Of a stretch of DNA of 64,000 bases, positions 25,941 through 34,640 are shown one piece after another. How positions within the stretch are numbered: the stretch's first letter is position 1; every line of letters starts with the position of its first letter. The position numbers and the translations under genes are program-made. Source of the stretch: AP-15 sp036500965 (GTDB lineage: Bacteria > Pseudomonadota > Alphaproteobacteria > ATCC43930 > CGMCC-115725); NCBI GenBank assembly GCA_036500965.1, contig DASYBC010000105.1, positions 4,121 through 68,120 on the forward strand. The letters are read 5' to 3'. The notes below the pieces were generated by a model, which was not told the origin of the DNA, did no database searches, and saw only the letters and a list, made by a program, of their open reading frames with translations.

Positions 25941-26015
25941 TGGTGGGCGCGACAGGGATTGAACCTGTGACCCCACCCGTGTGAAGGGTGTGCTCTCCCG
26001 CTGAGCTACGCGCCC
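25941..26015 (-). tRNA. tRNA-Val(CAC)
   Basis: The 75-nt cloverleaf includes an encoded 3' CCA. The acceptor is GGGCGCG/CGCGCCC, the D-arm GCTC/GAGC, the anticodon stem CACCC/GGGTG with loop TTCACAC (U33 present, anticodon CAC), and the T-arm ACAGG/CCTGT with TTCAATC. All stems pair fully. It lies 28 bp upstream, in transcription sense, of the degenerate copy. Confidence 0.93.
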
Positions 26016-26193
26016 GCTTTCGCCGTCCGGCATTTAGGTGGCGGTGCGAAATCCTGTCAAGCCGCCAAGCCACAAAGGTTGTACGGTTTCCCGGGGCCGA
26101 GGACGGTCAGATTGGGTTGCATGGCATCGACGAATATTCGTATTTATTGCACCAAGCTTGCCCCGGATTTTTAGGTCGAGAAGGCGCCTCACG

Positions 26194-26781
26194 ATGATGC
26201 ACACCGCCGACATGATGAAGGCCTTTGCCCCCTACCGCGAGGACGCGATCGTCGTTCCCGGCCGCGGCGGCCGCTATTGGGTCGATCTGACGACCCATCC
26301 CAATCTCGACCTGCCGATCGGCGATCCGGCGATGGGCGGCCATGCCGGGTTCGGATTGGGGTTGGCGCTGGCCCAGCCCAACAAGAAGGTGATGCTGTTC
26401 GACACCGAAGGCGATCTTCTGATGAGCCTCGGCATGCTGGTCACGGTCGCCGAGCAGATGCCGGCCAATCTCTATCATTTTCTGATCGACAACGAATGCT
26501 ACGCGACGACCGGCGGCCAGCCGGTGCCGAACGCCAAGAACATCGCCTATGATCTGCTCGCGCGCGGCGCCGGCTATCCGCGGGCTTTTGCCTTTGACGA
26601 GGTTGACCAGTTTTCGCGCGAATTGCCGGCGATCATGGCGGCCCCGGGACCGGTCTTTGTCGCCTGCAAGGTCAATCCCGAGATCGAGAACGAGCCGATC
26701 AGCCGCCGCCGCCGTTGGCAGACCCGCACCCGCGACGAGGTGCTGCGGGATTTCCGCGCGGGCCTCGGCATTTCCGGGTAA
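26194..26781 (+). CDS. TPP-binding domain protein (sulfopyruvate/phosphonopyruvate decarboxylase beta-like)
   Basis: The 195-residue protein corresponds to the C-terminal, diphosphate-binding domain of thiamine-diphosphate enzymes. It shows MGGHAGFGLGLALAQPNKKV, then the TPP/Mg motif from EGDLLMSLG to DNECYATTGGQ. Split decarboxylases pair this subunit with an alpha (PYR-domain) subunit, but none is adjacent, so the partner must be elsewhere or the protein acts differently. A 12-bp palindrome ACGAATATTCGT at 26130-26141 lies 52 bp upstream and could be an operator. Tandem ATGs at 26194 and 26197 are both possible starts. Confidence 0.8.
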   Translation: MMHTADMMKAFAPYREDAIVVPGRGGRYWVDLTTHPNLDLPIGDPAMGGHAGFGLGLALAQPNKKVMLFDTEGDLLMSLGMLVTVAEQMPANLYHFLIDNECYATTGGQPVPNAKNIAYDLLARGAGYPRAFAFDEVDQFSRELPAIMAAPGPVFVACKVNPEIENEPISRRRRWQTRTRDEVLRDFRAGLGISG

Positions 26782-26798
26782 GGGGGATCGCCGGGCGC

Positions 26799-27641
26799 TC
26801 AGTCGATCGGGACATTGTCGATCAGCCGGGTCCGTCCGAGCCTGACCGCGGCGAACACGCGAGCCGGTGCTGCGACCGCCTCGCCGACCGGGGCGAGGCT
26901 CTCGGCATCGCGGATTTCGAGATATTCGACGTCGAGCCCGGCTGCGATCAGCGCCGCTTGGCCGCGCTCGATTTCGCGGCCGACCGCATGCGGCTCGGCT
27001 GACAGCGCCGCCGCGATCCCGCGCAACACCCGGGCGAGCTCGGGCGCGGTCCGGCGCTCCGCCGCGGTCAGGTAGGCGTTGCGCGACGACAGCGCCAGCC
27101 CGTCGGGCTCGCGCACGGTCGCAACCCCCTCGATGCGCACCGGCAGGTCGAGGTCGCGTGCCAGCCGTCGGATCACCAGCAGCTGCTGGTAATCCTTTTC
27201 GCCGAAATAGGCGAAATCGGGCATCGACTGGATCAACAGCTTGGTAACCACCGTCGCGACCCCGTCGAAATGCCCGGCGCGGTGCGCGCCGCACAAGCCC
27301 TCGCTCAACCCCGACACCCGCACCAGGGTGGCAAACCCCGGCGGATAGATTTCCTCGGCGGCGGGGACAAAGGCCAGATCGACTTGGCTCCCGCGCAGCA
27401 TGTCGAGATCCGCCGCCTCGCGCCGCGGGTAGGCGCCCAAATCCTCGGTGGGCGCAAATTGCTTCGGGTTGACAAAGATCGTGGCGACCACCCGGTCGCA
27501 TCCGGCCTTGGCGGCGCGGACCAGCGCCATGTGCCCGTCGTGCAGGGCGCCCATCGTCGGCACCAGCCCGATGCGCTCGCCGGATCGGCGCCATCGCGCC
27601 AGCTGCCCGCGCAGCTCGGGGATCGTCCGCGCTATCTGCAA
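26799..27641 (-). CDS. panC: pantoate-beta-alanine ligase
   Basis: The 280-residue enzyme makes pantothenate from pantoate and beta-alanine using ATP. It has the HxGH-type nucleotidyltransferase motif in PTMGALHDGHMALV, FVNPKQFAPTEDL, the FGEKDYQQL segment and EPDGLALSSRNAYL, all diagnostic. The start is TTG at 27641, supported by GGAGG 7 nt upstream. panB is not adjacent. It converges on the TPP-domain gene, with 17 bp between the stops. Confidence 0.95.
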   Translation of the reverse strand: MQIARTIPELRGQLARWRRSGERIGLVPTMGALHDGHMALVRAAKAGCDRVVATIFVNPKQFAPTEDLGAYPRREAADLDMLRGSQVDLAFVPAAEEIYPPGFATLVRVSGLSEGLCGAHRAGHFDGVATVVTKLLIQSMPDFAYFGEKDYQQLLVIRRLARDLDLPVRIEGVATVREPDGLALSSRNAYLTAAERRTAPELARVLRGIAAALSAEPHAVGREIERGQAALIAAGLDVEYLEIRDAESLAPVGEAVAAPARVFAAVRLGRTRLIDNVPID

Positions 27642-27903
27642 GCAAGACCTCCATTCGCGCTCTCACCGACAGATTAGAGCGTCGGGCCCGGCGGTAAAGG
27701 CGCCTCGACACGCTCGTTCGCCGGCGCGTTCGCCGCGACCTTGCCGACACGGCCCGGTTGCGCGGCCATCGCCTCGCCGGGCCGCTTTATTCTTCTCGCC
27801 AAGATGGTTACGATCGGCGGCGCGGACACCTCCAAACGCCTTGGCGCGACGGAGGGACAAAAAAAGCGGCGTCGCGGCCGCTCGGAAAAACGGGAGGAAT
27901 GCG

Positions 27904-29265
27904 ATGATGACGACCCATAGCCCCGCCCTCGCGCTGTCGGAAGCCGAGCATGCCCGGCAACTGCGCCGTGCAATGGTGGCCAGCACCGTCGGCACGATCA
28001 TCGAGGCCTATGATTTCCTGCTCTACGTCCTGGTCGCTCCGCTCGTTTTTGCAAAACTTTTTTTCCCGACCTCCGACCCCTATATCGGTATCTTGCAGGC
28101 CTTTGGCATTTATGCCGTCGGCTTTATCGCGCGCCCGGTCGGCGCGGCGCTGTTCGGGCATTACGGCGACCGGATCGGCCGCAAGGTGACGTTGATCTCG
28201 ACCTTGCTGCTGACCGGCTTGTCGACCTTTGCCGTCGGCTTTGTCCCGGGCTATGCCTCGATCGGCATCTGGGGGGCGGTGATCCTGACCGTCGTCCGCT
28301 TTATTCAGGGTCTCGGGATCGGCGGCGAATGGGGCGGCGCCACCTTGATTGCGATGGAATGGGCGCGCACCGACAAGCATCGCGGCTTTATCACCTCATG
28401 GCCGCAATGGGGCGGCCCGGCGGGGCTGTTCCTCGCCAATCTCGCGGTGCTCGCCTTCAGCGCGATTTCCGGCAACCATTTCCTGACTTGGGGGTGGCGG
28501 GTTCCGTTCTGGCTGTCGATCATTATGGTCGGGATCGGCATGTACATTCGCCTCGGGATTCTCGAAACTCCGATTTTCTCGCGGATTCTCGAAGAGCGCC
28601 GCACCGAGCGCGCTCCGGTGCTCGAGGTGATCAAGCGCCAGCCCAAGCAGATCATCCTGACGATGCTGTGTCGGATGGCCGAGCAAGGGCCGTTCTATGT
28701 CTATGCCGCCTTTGTCTTTGTCTACGGAACGCGGGTCTCCGGCGCCTCGCGCGACTTCCTGCTGACCGCCGTTTTATGCGCGACCGCGCTCTCGGCCGTC
28801 ACGACGCCGCTGGCCGGCCACATCTCGGACTTGATCGGCCGCAAGCGGATGTACCTGATCGGCGCGGTCACCACCGGGGTGTTTGCTTTCATCTACTTCA
28901 CGATGATGAACAGCATGGTTCCGGTGCTGATTTTTGCCGCGATCGTGCTGTCCTTCATCCCGCACGACATGATGTACGGCCCGCAGGCGGCGCTGATCGC
29001 CGAATGTTTTACGCCGCGGCTGCGCTACAGCGGCTCCTCGCTCGGCTTTCACCTGTCCTCGGTGATCGCCGGCGGCCCGGCGCCGCTGATCGCGACGGCC
29101 GTGTTTGCCGCGACCCGATCGGGCTATGCGGTGGCGTGCTACATCCTTTTTTGCGCGATCGTCAGCGTCAGCGCCACCCTCTTCCTGCCCGACTACACCA
29201 ACCGCGACATCTCGCAGGAGCACGACGCTCCGCAAGCCGTGCCCGAGGCCGCCGCATCGTCGTAA
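27904..29265 (+). CDS. MFS transporter, metabolite:H+ symporter (MHS) family
   Basis: The 453-residue protein has twelve predicted membrane helices. The first carries the MHS hallmark GTIIEAYDFLLY; loop 2-3 has the MFS motif GDRIGRKVTL; helix 4/5 has FIQGLGIGGEWGGA; the equivalent second-half loop is SDLIGRKRMYLIG. MHS members import organic acids, proline/betaine or shikimate with protons. A GGGAGGAA ribosome site precedes ATG 27904. The downstream amidohydrolase, 84 bp away, may use the imported compound. Confidence 0.9.
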   Translation: MMTTHSPALALSEAEHARQLRRAMVASTVGTIIEAYDFLLYVLVAPLVFAKLFFPTSDPYIGILQAFGIYAVGFIARPVGAALFGHYGDRIGRKVTLISTLLLTGLSTFAVGFVPGYASIGIWGAVILTVVRFIQGLGIGGEWGGATLIAMEWARTDKHRGFITSWPQWGGPAGLFLANLAVLAFSAISGNHFLTWGWRVPFWLSIIMVGIGMYIRLGILETPIFSRILEERRTERAPVLEVIKRQPKQIILTMLCRMAEQGPFYVYAAFVFVYGTRVSGASRDFLLTAVLCATALSAVTTPLAGHISDLIGRKRMYLIGAVTTGVFAFIYFTMMNSMVPVLIFAAIVLSFIPHDMMYGPQAALIAECFTPRLRYSGSSLGFHLSSVIAGGPAPLIATAVFAATRSGYAVACYILFCAIVSVSATLFLPDYTNRDISQEHDAPQAVPEAAASS

Positions 29266-29349
29266 GCCACGCTGATGCCCGTCGGCCATCCCGAATTGCG
29301 GGTGGCGCCCTGCTCGGGCTTAATGGGTCGGCATGGAAAGGAGGCGGCG

Positions 29350-30585
29350 ATGATGCGGGTGCTGAACGGGGGGAGGCTGATCGACGGCACCGGGGCCGGG
29401 CCGGTCGAGGCGTCGGTCGTGATCCGCGACCACAAGATCGAGGCGGTCGAGACGCGCGCTCGCGGCGGCTGGCCCGCCGACGCCGACATCATCGACGTGT
29501 CGGGCATGACCATCCTGCCCGGGCTGATCGACGTCCACGACCATCTGGCGATGCACGGCTACGATCTGGCGCGCCGCTGGGGGATCGACGAACCGCAGAC
29601 GACCCGCACCCTGCGCACCGCCAAGGTTTTGGCGGAGACGCTCGCCGCCGGCTACACGACGGTGCGCGACGCCGCCGGGCTCGATGCCGGGTTCAAGCGG
29701 GCGATCGACGAAGGTCTGATCGCGGGGCCGCGGCTGATCTTGTCCCTGGTCATCATCTCGCCGATCGGCGGCATCGGCGACCGGGTCAGCCCGTCGGGGT
29801 TTTCGTGCTGCGTGCCCAACGACCCGCCGTTGCCCGATGGCGTCGTCAACGGCATCGGCGATGTCCGGGCGGTGGTGCGACGGGTGGTGCGCGCCGGGGC
29901 CGATGTGATCAAATGCGCCACGACCGGCGGCGCCAGCTCGCGCCCGGGGCACGGGCCGACCGACGGCGCCTTCAATCTCGACGAAATGCAGGCTTTGGTC
30001 GAGGAGGCGCATGCGCTCGACCGCCGGGTGATCTGCCATGCGCTGGGCGGGCGGGGCCTCAAGATCGCGGTCGAGGCCGGGGCCGATTCGATCGACCATG
30101 GCTGCTACCTCGATGGCGCGCCCGAGCTGCTCGACAAGATGGCGAGCCGCGGCATCTTCTTTGTGCCGACCTTCGCGGTTTACGACTACCACCGCAAATC
30201 GCCGCTGCCGCATGTCCGCGAGCGGGCGCGCGAGCTCGAAGAGCACCACATCGCGAGCCTGCGCGCCGCACTCGCCGCCGGGGTCAAGATCGCCGCCGGG
30301 ACCGACGCCGGCGGCCACGGCCATCCGGCAAATGCGATCGAGATCGCCTGTCTGGTCCGGGCCGGGATGGCGCCGCTCCAGGCCTTGCGCGCGGCGACCG
30401 GCTGGGCCGCCGAATGCATCGGGCGGGCGGACGATCTCGGCACCGTTCAAAAGGGCAAGCTCGCCGACCTGGTCGTCGTCAGCGGCGACCCGCTCGCCGA
30501 CGTGACGATGCTGCAAAACCCCGCGCACCTCGCCCTCGTGGTCAAGGACGGCGAGATTGCCGCGAACCGCCTGAACCGGGCCTAG
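29350..30585 (+). CDS. metal-dependent amidohydrolase (imidazolonepropionase/prolidase-like)
   Basis: The 411-residue enzyme has the composite beta-sandwich plus TIM-barrel architecture of the amidohydrolase superfamily. Metal ligands are visible: HDH in DVHDHLAMHG, the Lys region DVIKCATTGG, His in VICHALGG and SIDHGCYLD, and the Asp in GTDAGGHGH. It has no signal peptide, so it acts in the cytoplasm, hydrolysing an amide or cyclic amide. AAAGGAGG precedes ATG 29350. Coupled import by the MHS transporter upstream is plausible. Confidence 0.87.
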   Translation: MMRVLNGGRLIDGTGAGPVEASVVIRDHKIEAVETRARGGWPADADIIDVSGMTILPGLIDVHDHLAMHGYDLARRWGIDEPQTTRTLRTAKVLAETLAAGYTTVRDAAGLDAGFKRAIDEGLIAGPRLILSLVIISPIGGIGDRVSPSGFSCCVPNDPPLPDGVVNGIGDVRAVVRRVVRAGADVIKCATTGGASSRPGHGPTDGAFNLDEMQALVEEAHALDRRVICHALGGRGLKIAVEAGADSIDHGCYLDGAPELLDKMASRGIFFVPTFAVYDYHRKSPLPHVRERARELEEHHIASLRAALAAGVKIAAGTDAGGHGHPANAIEIACLVRAGMAPLQALRAATGWAAECIGRADDLGTVQKGKLADLVVVSGDPLADVTMLQNPAHLALVVKDGEIAANRLNRA

Positions 30586-30658
30586 CGCTTAGCGCTTCCG
30601 CTGCTCGCGGAACCGACGGGGACCTGCGCAGCCGCTACTCGACCGGCCTTGATCCTCA

Positions 30659-32314
30659 CTAGCTGCGGTCTGCGGCCGGCTTGGCCTTGGCCAGCAATGC
30701 GTCGAGCGCTTCGGGGGTGTCGATGTCGACGAGGATCGCGTCGTCGTCCATCTCGATCTCGGCGACCAGCTCGGCATGCTCGCCGATCAGGTGCCGGGCG
30801 CCGACATCGCCGGCGATCTGGCTCATCTCCGGAAAGAACTGCCGTGCCCACAGCACCGGGTTGCCGCGCTTGCCGCGGCGCGTCGGCACGATGATCGCGC
30901 GGCCCTCGAGCGGGTTGAACCCGGCGATCAGCCGGTCGATGTGCCGGCCGGTGACGAGCGGCATGTCGCCGAGGCAAACGAGGGCGCCGTCGAGATCGGC
31001 CGGCAAGGCGGCGATCCCGCGTCGCAGCGAGCTCGACAGCCCGTCGGCGAAATCCGGGTTGCGCACCCGTTCGACCGGTAGCTTGCCGAGGGCCGCGTCG
31101 ATCTCATCGGCCTTGTTGCCCAAAACCGCGATCAGCGGCCGCGCCCGCGAGGCGAGCAGCCGCCGCGCCACCCGCGCCACCATCGGCACGCCATCGATTT
31201 CGGCGAGCAGCTTGTTCGGGCCGCCCATCCGGCGCGACTGGCCGGCGGCGAGCAACAGCGCGCCAATCCGCGGGCCTTGCGGCTTCTCCCGAGCCGTCGG
31301 CGGCGGCGCGGCCCCGGCGCGAGGCGACGGGCGCGACGGGATTTCGGCCAAGAGCCCGCCGCTGCCCATGCGCATGATCTCGCCCGGCCCGACCGGCAAT
31401 CCGGCGACCAGCCGTTCCAGCACCCAGTCGAAGCCGTTGACCTTGGGCGACCGGGCGCAGCCGGGCAGCCCCAAGACCGCGCGCTCGCCGACATGGCCGA
31501 GCAGCAAGAGGTTGCCGGGATCGACCGGCATGCCGAAATGGTCGATCCGCCCGCCAGCGGCGACGATCGCCGCCGGGATCACGTCGCGCCGGTCGAGGAT
31601 CGCCGAGGCGCCGTGGATCAGCAGCATGTCAATGCCTTGGCCGAGCGCGTCGCGGATCCGGGCCGCCAGCTCGCCATTTGCATGGGCGCAGCGCTCTTCG
31701 AAGACGAGCTTGCAGCCGAGCGCGGCGAGCCGCCCGTCGGTCACCTCGCGAGTCTTGTCGAGGATGCTGTCCTTGAGGCCCGGGAGCCGAGTCTGGACGA
31801 GCCCAACGGAGAGCTGGCGAAACGGCGCTACCCGCAGCAGCGAACCCTCGGAAATCGCCGCCTTGACGCATTCCTTGACCGCCGCCTCGGGGGCGCCGAA
31901 TGGGATGATCTTGACCGTGGCCGCCATCTGCCGCGGCTCGACCACCGAAAACGGCGGCAACGTGCCAAGCGTGACGGCTTCATCGACAAGGTTGAGGCGA
32001 TCGATGCGCTCGCGCGAGAACACGAGCAAGCCGCGCGCCTCGGCGTGCAGGTTGGCGCGCCCGGTGAACGGTGCGGCGACCGAAATGCCGGGCCCGGCCG
32101 CCGCGATCGCGACCCGCTGCGCCGCTTCGTCCTCGGCGATGTCGCCTGGATCGAGGCGGGCGACGGTGATCTGCGAGATTCCGGACGCGGCGATCAGCCC
32201 GACATCTGCAGCCGACAGCACCCGCGCTTTTTTCAGCGCCGTCGTGCCGAGCTTCAGGCTGTGCGCGAGGATCGCCCCTTCGGCCTCGGCGACCGGGACC
32301 TCGCCGAATTTCAT
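30659..32314 (-). CDS. molybdopterin-binding/MobA-like fusion protein (MocA-type)
   Basis: The 551-residue protein has two parts. Residues about 1-340 resemble the MoeA-type molybdopterin-binding fold (EGAILAHSLKLGTTALKKARVL, then IDMLLIHGASAILDRRDVIPAA). Residues about 360-551 are a MobA/MocA-like NTP-transferase (GALLLAAGQSRRMGGPNKLL, VCLGDMPLVT, GNPVLWARQFF). The likely role is adding CMP to molybdopterin to form MCD for a xanthine dehydrogenase/CO dehydrogenase-type enzyme. It overlaps the XdhC C-terminal gene by 4 bp and is last in the maturation operon. Confidence 0.85.
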   Translation of the reverse strand: MKFGEVPVAEAEGAILAHSLKLGTTALKKARVLSAADVGLIAASGISQITVARLDPGDIAEDEAAQRVAIAAAGPGISVAAPFTGRANLHAEARGLLVFSRERIDRLNLVDEAVTLGTLPPFSVVEPRQMAATVKIIPFGAPEAAVKECVKAAISEGSLLRVAPFRQLSVGLVQTRLPGLKDSILDKTREVTDGRLAALGCKLVFEERCAHANGELAARIRDALGQGIDMLLIHGASAILDRRDVIPAAIVAAGGRIDHFGMPVDPGNLLLLGHVGERAVLGLPGCARSPKVNGFDWVLERLVAGLPVGPGEIMRMGSGGLLAEIPSRPSPRAGAAPPPTAREKPQGPRIGALLLAAGQSRRMGGPNKLLAEIDGVPMVARVARRLLASRARPLIAVLGNKADEIDAALGKLPVERVRNPDFADGLSSSLRRGIAALPADLDGALVCLGDMPLVTGRHIDRLIAGFNPLEGRAIIVPTRRGKRGNPVLWARQFFPEMSQIAGDVGARHLIGEHAELVAEIEMDDDAILVDIDTPEALDALLAKAKPAADRS

Positions 32315-33021
32315 GCCGCCTCCGCGGCTCTGGCGTGGCGCAGGATTTGGGTCATCTGGGCGACGATCGAGATCGCCACCTCGGCCGGCGACACGCCGCC
32401 GATCGCGAGGCCGACCGGGGCATGAATGCGGGCGAGGTCGTCGTCGCTGAAGCCCTGCTCCTTCAGCCGCGAGCAGCGCGCCGCGTGGGTGCGGCGCGAG
32501 CCGAGCGCGCCGATGTAGAAGCAATCCGAGCGCAGGGCCACGGCCAATGCCGGATCATCGAGCTTGGGATCATGGGTCAAGGTCACCACCGCCGAGCCGC
32601 GGTCGGGCCGCAGCCGGTCGAGCGCCTCGTCGGGCCAATCCTGGGTCAGCTCGGTGTTTGGAAAGCGCGCCTCGGTCGCGAACGACCCGCGCGGGTCGAT
32701 CACGGTCACGGCATAATCGGCCAGCGCCAGCATTTGGACCAAGGGCTGGGCGATATGCACCGCGCCGACAACAAAGCAGCGCCGCGGCGGGCTGAACACC
32801 TCGACAAAAACGCGCCCCGCCGGAGTTTCGAAAAGCCGGTTGCGGTCCGCCCGCAGCGCCTCGCGCATCGCCCCAAGCGCCGCCTCGTCGAGCGCCAGAT
32901 CGCCCTCGGCATCACCGCCATCGAGCAGCAGCTGATGGCCGGTGGCGATGTCGGTGGCGAGCGCCACCGAACGGTGCTCGCGCCCGGCCGCGACGACGCG
33001 GTCGAGAATGCGCCCCCTCAT
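32311..33021 (-). CDS. XdhC/CoxF-type protein, Rossmann (C-terminal) half
   Basis: The 236-residue protein matches the C-terminal domain of XdhC-family chaperones, which bind and sulfurate the molybdenum cofactor before insertion. The NAD-like fold has CFVVGAVHIAQPLVQMLALADYAVTVID, then VVTLTHDPKLDDPAL and YIGALGSRRTHAARC, and IGGVSPAEVAISIVAQ at the end. The N-terminal XdhC domain is a separate gene immediately upstream (4-bp overlap), so the protein is split. Confidence 0.87.
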   Translation of the reverse strand: MRGRILDRVVAAGREHRSVALATDIATGHQLLLDGGDAEGDLALDEAALGAMREALRADRNRLFETPAGRVFVEVFSPPRRCFVVGAVHIAQPLVQMLALADYAVTVIDPRGSFATEARFPNTELTQDWPDEALDRLRPDRGSAVVTLTHDPKLDDPALAVALRSDCFYIGALGSRRTHAARCSRLKEQGFSDDDLARIHAPVGLAIGGVSPAEVAISIVAQMTQILRHARAAEAA

Positions 33022-33338
33022 TCGACGCGCTCGACAAAGATCTGGATCTTGCCGCCGCAGGCGAGGCCGACTTCCCAGGCCTGGTCGTCGCTGACCCCGA
33101 AATCGAGGAGCCGCGGCTTGCCGTCGCGGATCGCTTCGAGCGCCTGTTCGACGACCGCACCCTCGACGCAGCCGCCGGACACCGAACCGACCATCGCACC
33201 CTTGTCGTCGACCGCGAGCTTGGCGCCGACCGGCCGCGGCGAGGAGCCCCAGGTGGTGACGACGGTCGCCAAGGCGACGCCCGATCCGGCCTCGCGCCAG
33301 CGCGCCGCCTGCTCGAGGATTTCGGTTGTCTCGCTCAT
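33018..33338 (-). CDS. XdhC/CoxI-type protein, N-terminal half
   Basis: The 106-residue protein is the XdhC N-terminal domain alone. It shows VALATVVTTWGSSPRPVGAKL followed by VGSVSGGCVEGAVVEQA with the conserved Cys, and a second Cys in GLACGGKIQIFVE. It works in molybdenum-cofactor sulfuration with its partner half. It overlaps genes on both sides by 4 bp, which indicates one transcript and coupled translation. The ATG at 33338 is inside the coxE stop. Confidence 0.88.
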   Translation of the reverse strand: MSETTEILEQAARWREAGSGVALATVVTTWGSSPRPVGAKLAVDDKGAMVGSVSGGCVEGAVVEQALEAIRDGKPRLLDFGVSDDQAWEVGLACGGKIQIFVERVE

Positions 33339-34519
33339 GCTGCCCTCTCTCCGTTTTGCCGCCACTCCGCGGCCGCCGTGCCGCGCCGTGCGACGGGCGC
33401 GCTCAGCACCGCGATCAAGGCTTCGAGGCTTTCGAGATTGTGCACCGGCCGGAACTCGTCGACATAGGGCACCATCGCCTTCATCCCCAGAGATTTTGGC
33501 TCGAACCCCTCGTAGCGCAACAGCGGGTTCAGCCAAATCAGCCGGCGGCACGAACGATGCAGCCGGTCCATCTCGCGGGCGAGCCCGGCGCCGGCGTCGC
33601 GGTCGAGCCCGTCGGTGATCAGCAGCACGATCGCCCCCTGCCCCAACAGGCGGCGCGACCATAGCCGGTTGAACTCGGCGATCGAGTGGCCGATGCGGGT
33701 CCCGCCCGACCAGTCGGCGACCGCCTCGCCGACCCGCTCCAACGCCAGATCGACGTCGCGATGGCGCAAATAGCGGGTGATGTTGGTCAGCCTGGTGCCA
33801 AAGACAAAGTCGTAAACGCGGTCGCGGTCGTTGGTGACCGTATGCATGAAATGCAGAAAGACGCGGCTGTAGCGGCTCATCGAGCCCGAAATGTCGCACA
33901 GCACGACAAGCGGCGGCGGGCGCCGGCGCGGGCTCTTGCGCTTCAGCTCGATCAAGCCGCCGGAGCGCAGGGCCGCGCGCATCGTCGCGCGCAGATCGGC
34001 ACGGGCGCCGCGCCGGTCGGGGGCGAAGCGGCGCGTCGGCACGTCCCGAACCGGCAGGCGCAGCCGCGCGATCGCGGCCTTGGCGCGCGCCAATTCTTCG
34101 AGCGACATCTTCTCGAAATCCATGCCGCGCAACTGCTCGCGGTCGGAAAAGGTCATGACCGCGTCGATTTCGCTCTCGACCTCCTCGGGCTCACGCTCCG
34201 GCTCTTGCTGGCTAGGGTGCAATGCCTCGGCGAGCCGCCGCGCCATCTCGGCGCCCGGGTCCTCCTCGCCCTCGACGCGCAATTCCGGCAAGACCAGCCC
34301 CATCATTTTTTTCAACAGATCGGGGTTGCGCCAGAAGATGTGGAACGCCTGGTCGAAGATCAGCCGCTGGTCCGGGCGGTTGACGAACACCGCGTGCAAC
34401 GTCCAATAAAAATCCCGGCGATCGGTGATCCCGACCGCGCGCACCGCCTCGGCCGCATCGATGACCTTGCCCGGCCCGACCGGCAGCCCCGCCGCGCGCA
34501 AGGTGCGGCCGAAATGCAT
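33335..34519 (-). CDS. coxE: CoxE-like von Willebrand factor A domain protein
   Basis: The protein of about 394 residues matches CoxE, which assists metal-centre assembly of CO dehydrogenase-type enzymes together with the CoxD ATPase. The N-terminal region starts MHFGRTLRAAGLPVGPGKV; a linker has Glu-rich stretches; the VWA domain contains the MIDAS-like VVLCDISGSMSRYSR and ITDGLDRDAG. The frame runs upstream through a palindromic repeat, so that part is probably untranslated. ATG 34519 is chosen, but a TTG one codon earlier is possible. Confidence 0.85.
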   Translation of the reverse strand: MHFGRTLRAAGLPVGPGKVIDAAEAVRAVGITDRRDFYWTLHAVFVNRPDQRLIFDQAFHIFWRNPDLLKKMMGLVLPELRVEGEEDPGAEMARRLAEALHPSQQEPEREPEEVESEIDAVMTFSDREQLRGMDFEKMSLEELARAKAAIARLRLPVRDVPTRRFAPDRRGARADLRATMRAALRSGGLIELKRKSPRRRPPPLVVLCDISGSMSRYSRVFLHFMHTVTNDRDRVYDFVFGTRLTNITRYLRHRDVDLALERVGEAVADWSGGTRIGHSIAEFNRLWSRRLLGQGAIVLLITDGLDRDAGAGLAREMDRLHRSCRRLIWLNPLLRYEGFEPKSLGMKAMVPYVDEFRPVHNLESLEALIAVLSAPVARRGTAAAEWRQNGERAA

Positions 34520-34584
34520 CAAATTCGCGAGCAGCGATCCACCGAGTTCGGCACACCCCTCACCCCCCCGCTCACGCGGATCCC

Positions 34585-34612
34585 GCCCTCTCCCCGCACG
34601 CGGGGAGAGGGC
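34585..34612. repeat. palindromic repeat CTCTCCCCGC type, copy 1
   Basis: A perfect 13-bp inverted repeat (GCCCTCTCCCCGC and its complement) with a 2-nt loop lies between coxD and coxE, followed by GGGTGAGGGGC. The same element occurs at 37850-37875. It is an extragenic palindrome and may attenuate or stabilise the mRNA between the two genes. Confidence 0.7.
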
Positions 34613-34640
34613 CCGGGTGAGGGGCTGGTCGATCACTGTC

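Noticed and set aside
33018..33899. A 293-residue gene instead of the short XdhC N-terminal gene
   Set aside because: The upstream part lies opposite the frame of coxE and has no similarity; the ATG at 33338 matches the domain start and the 4-bp overlap.
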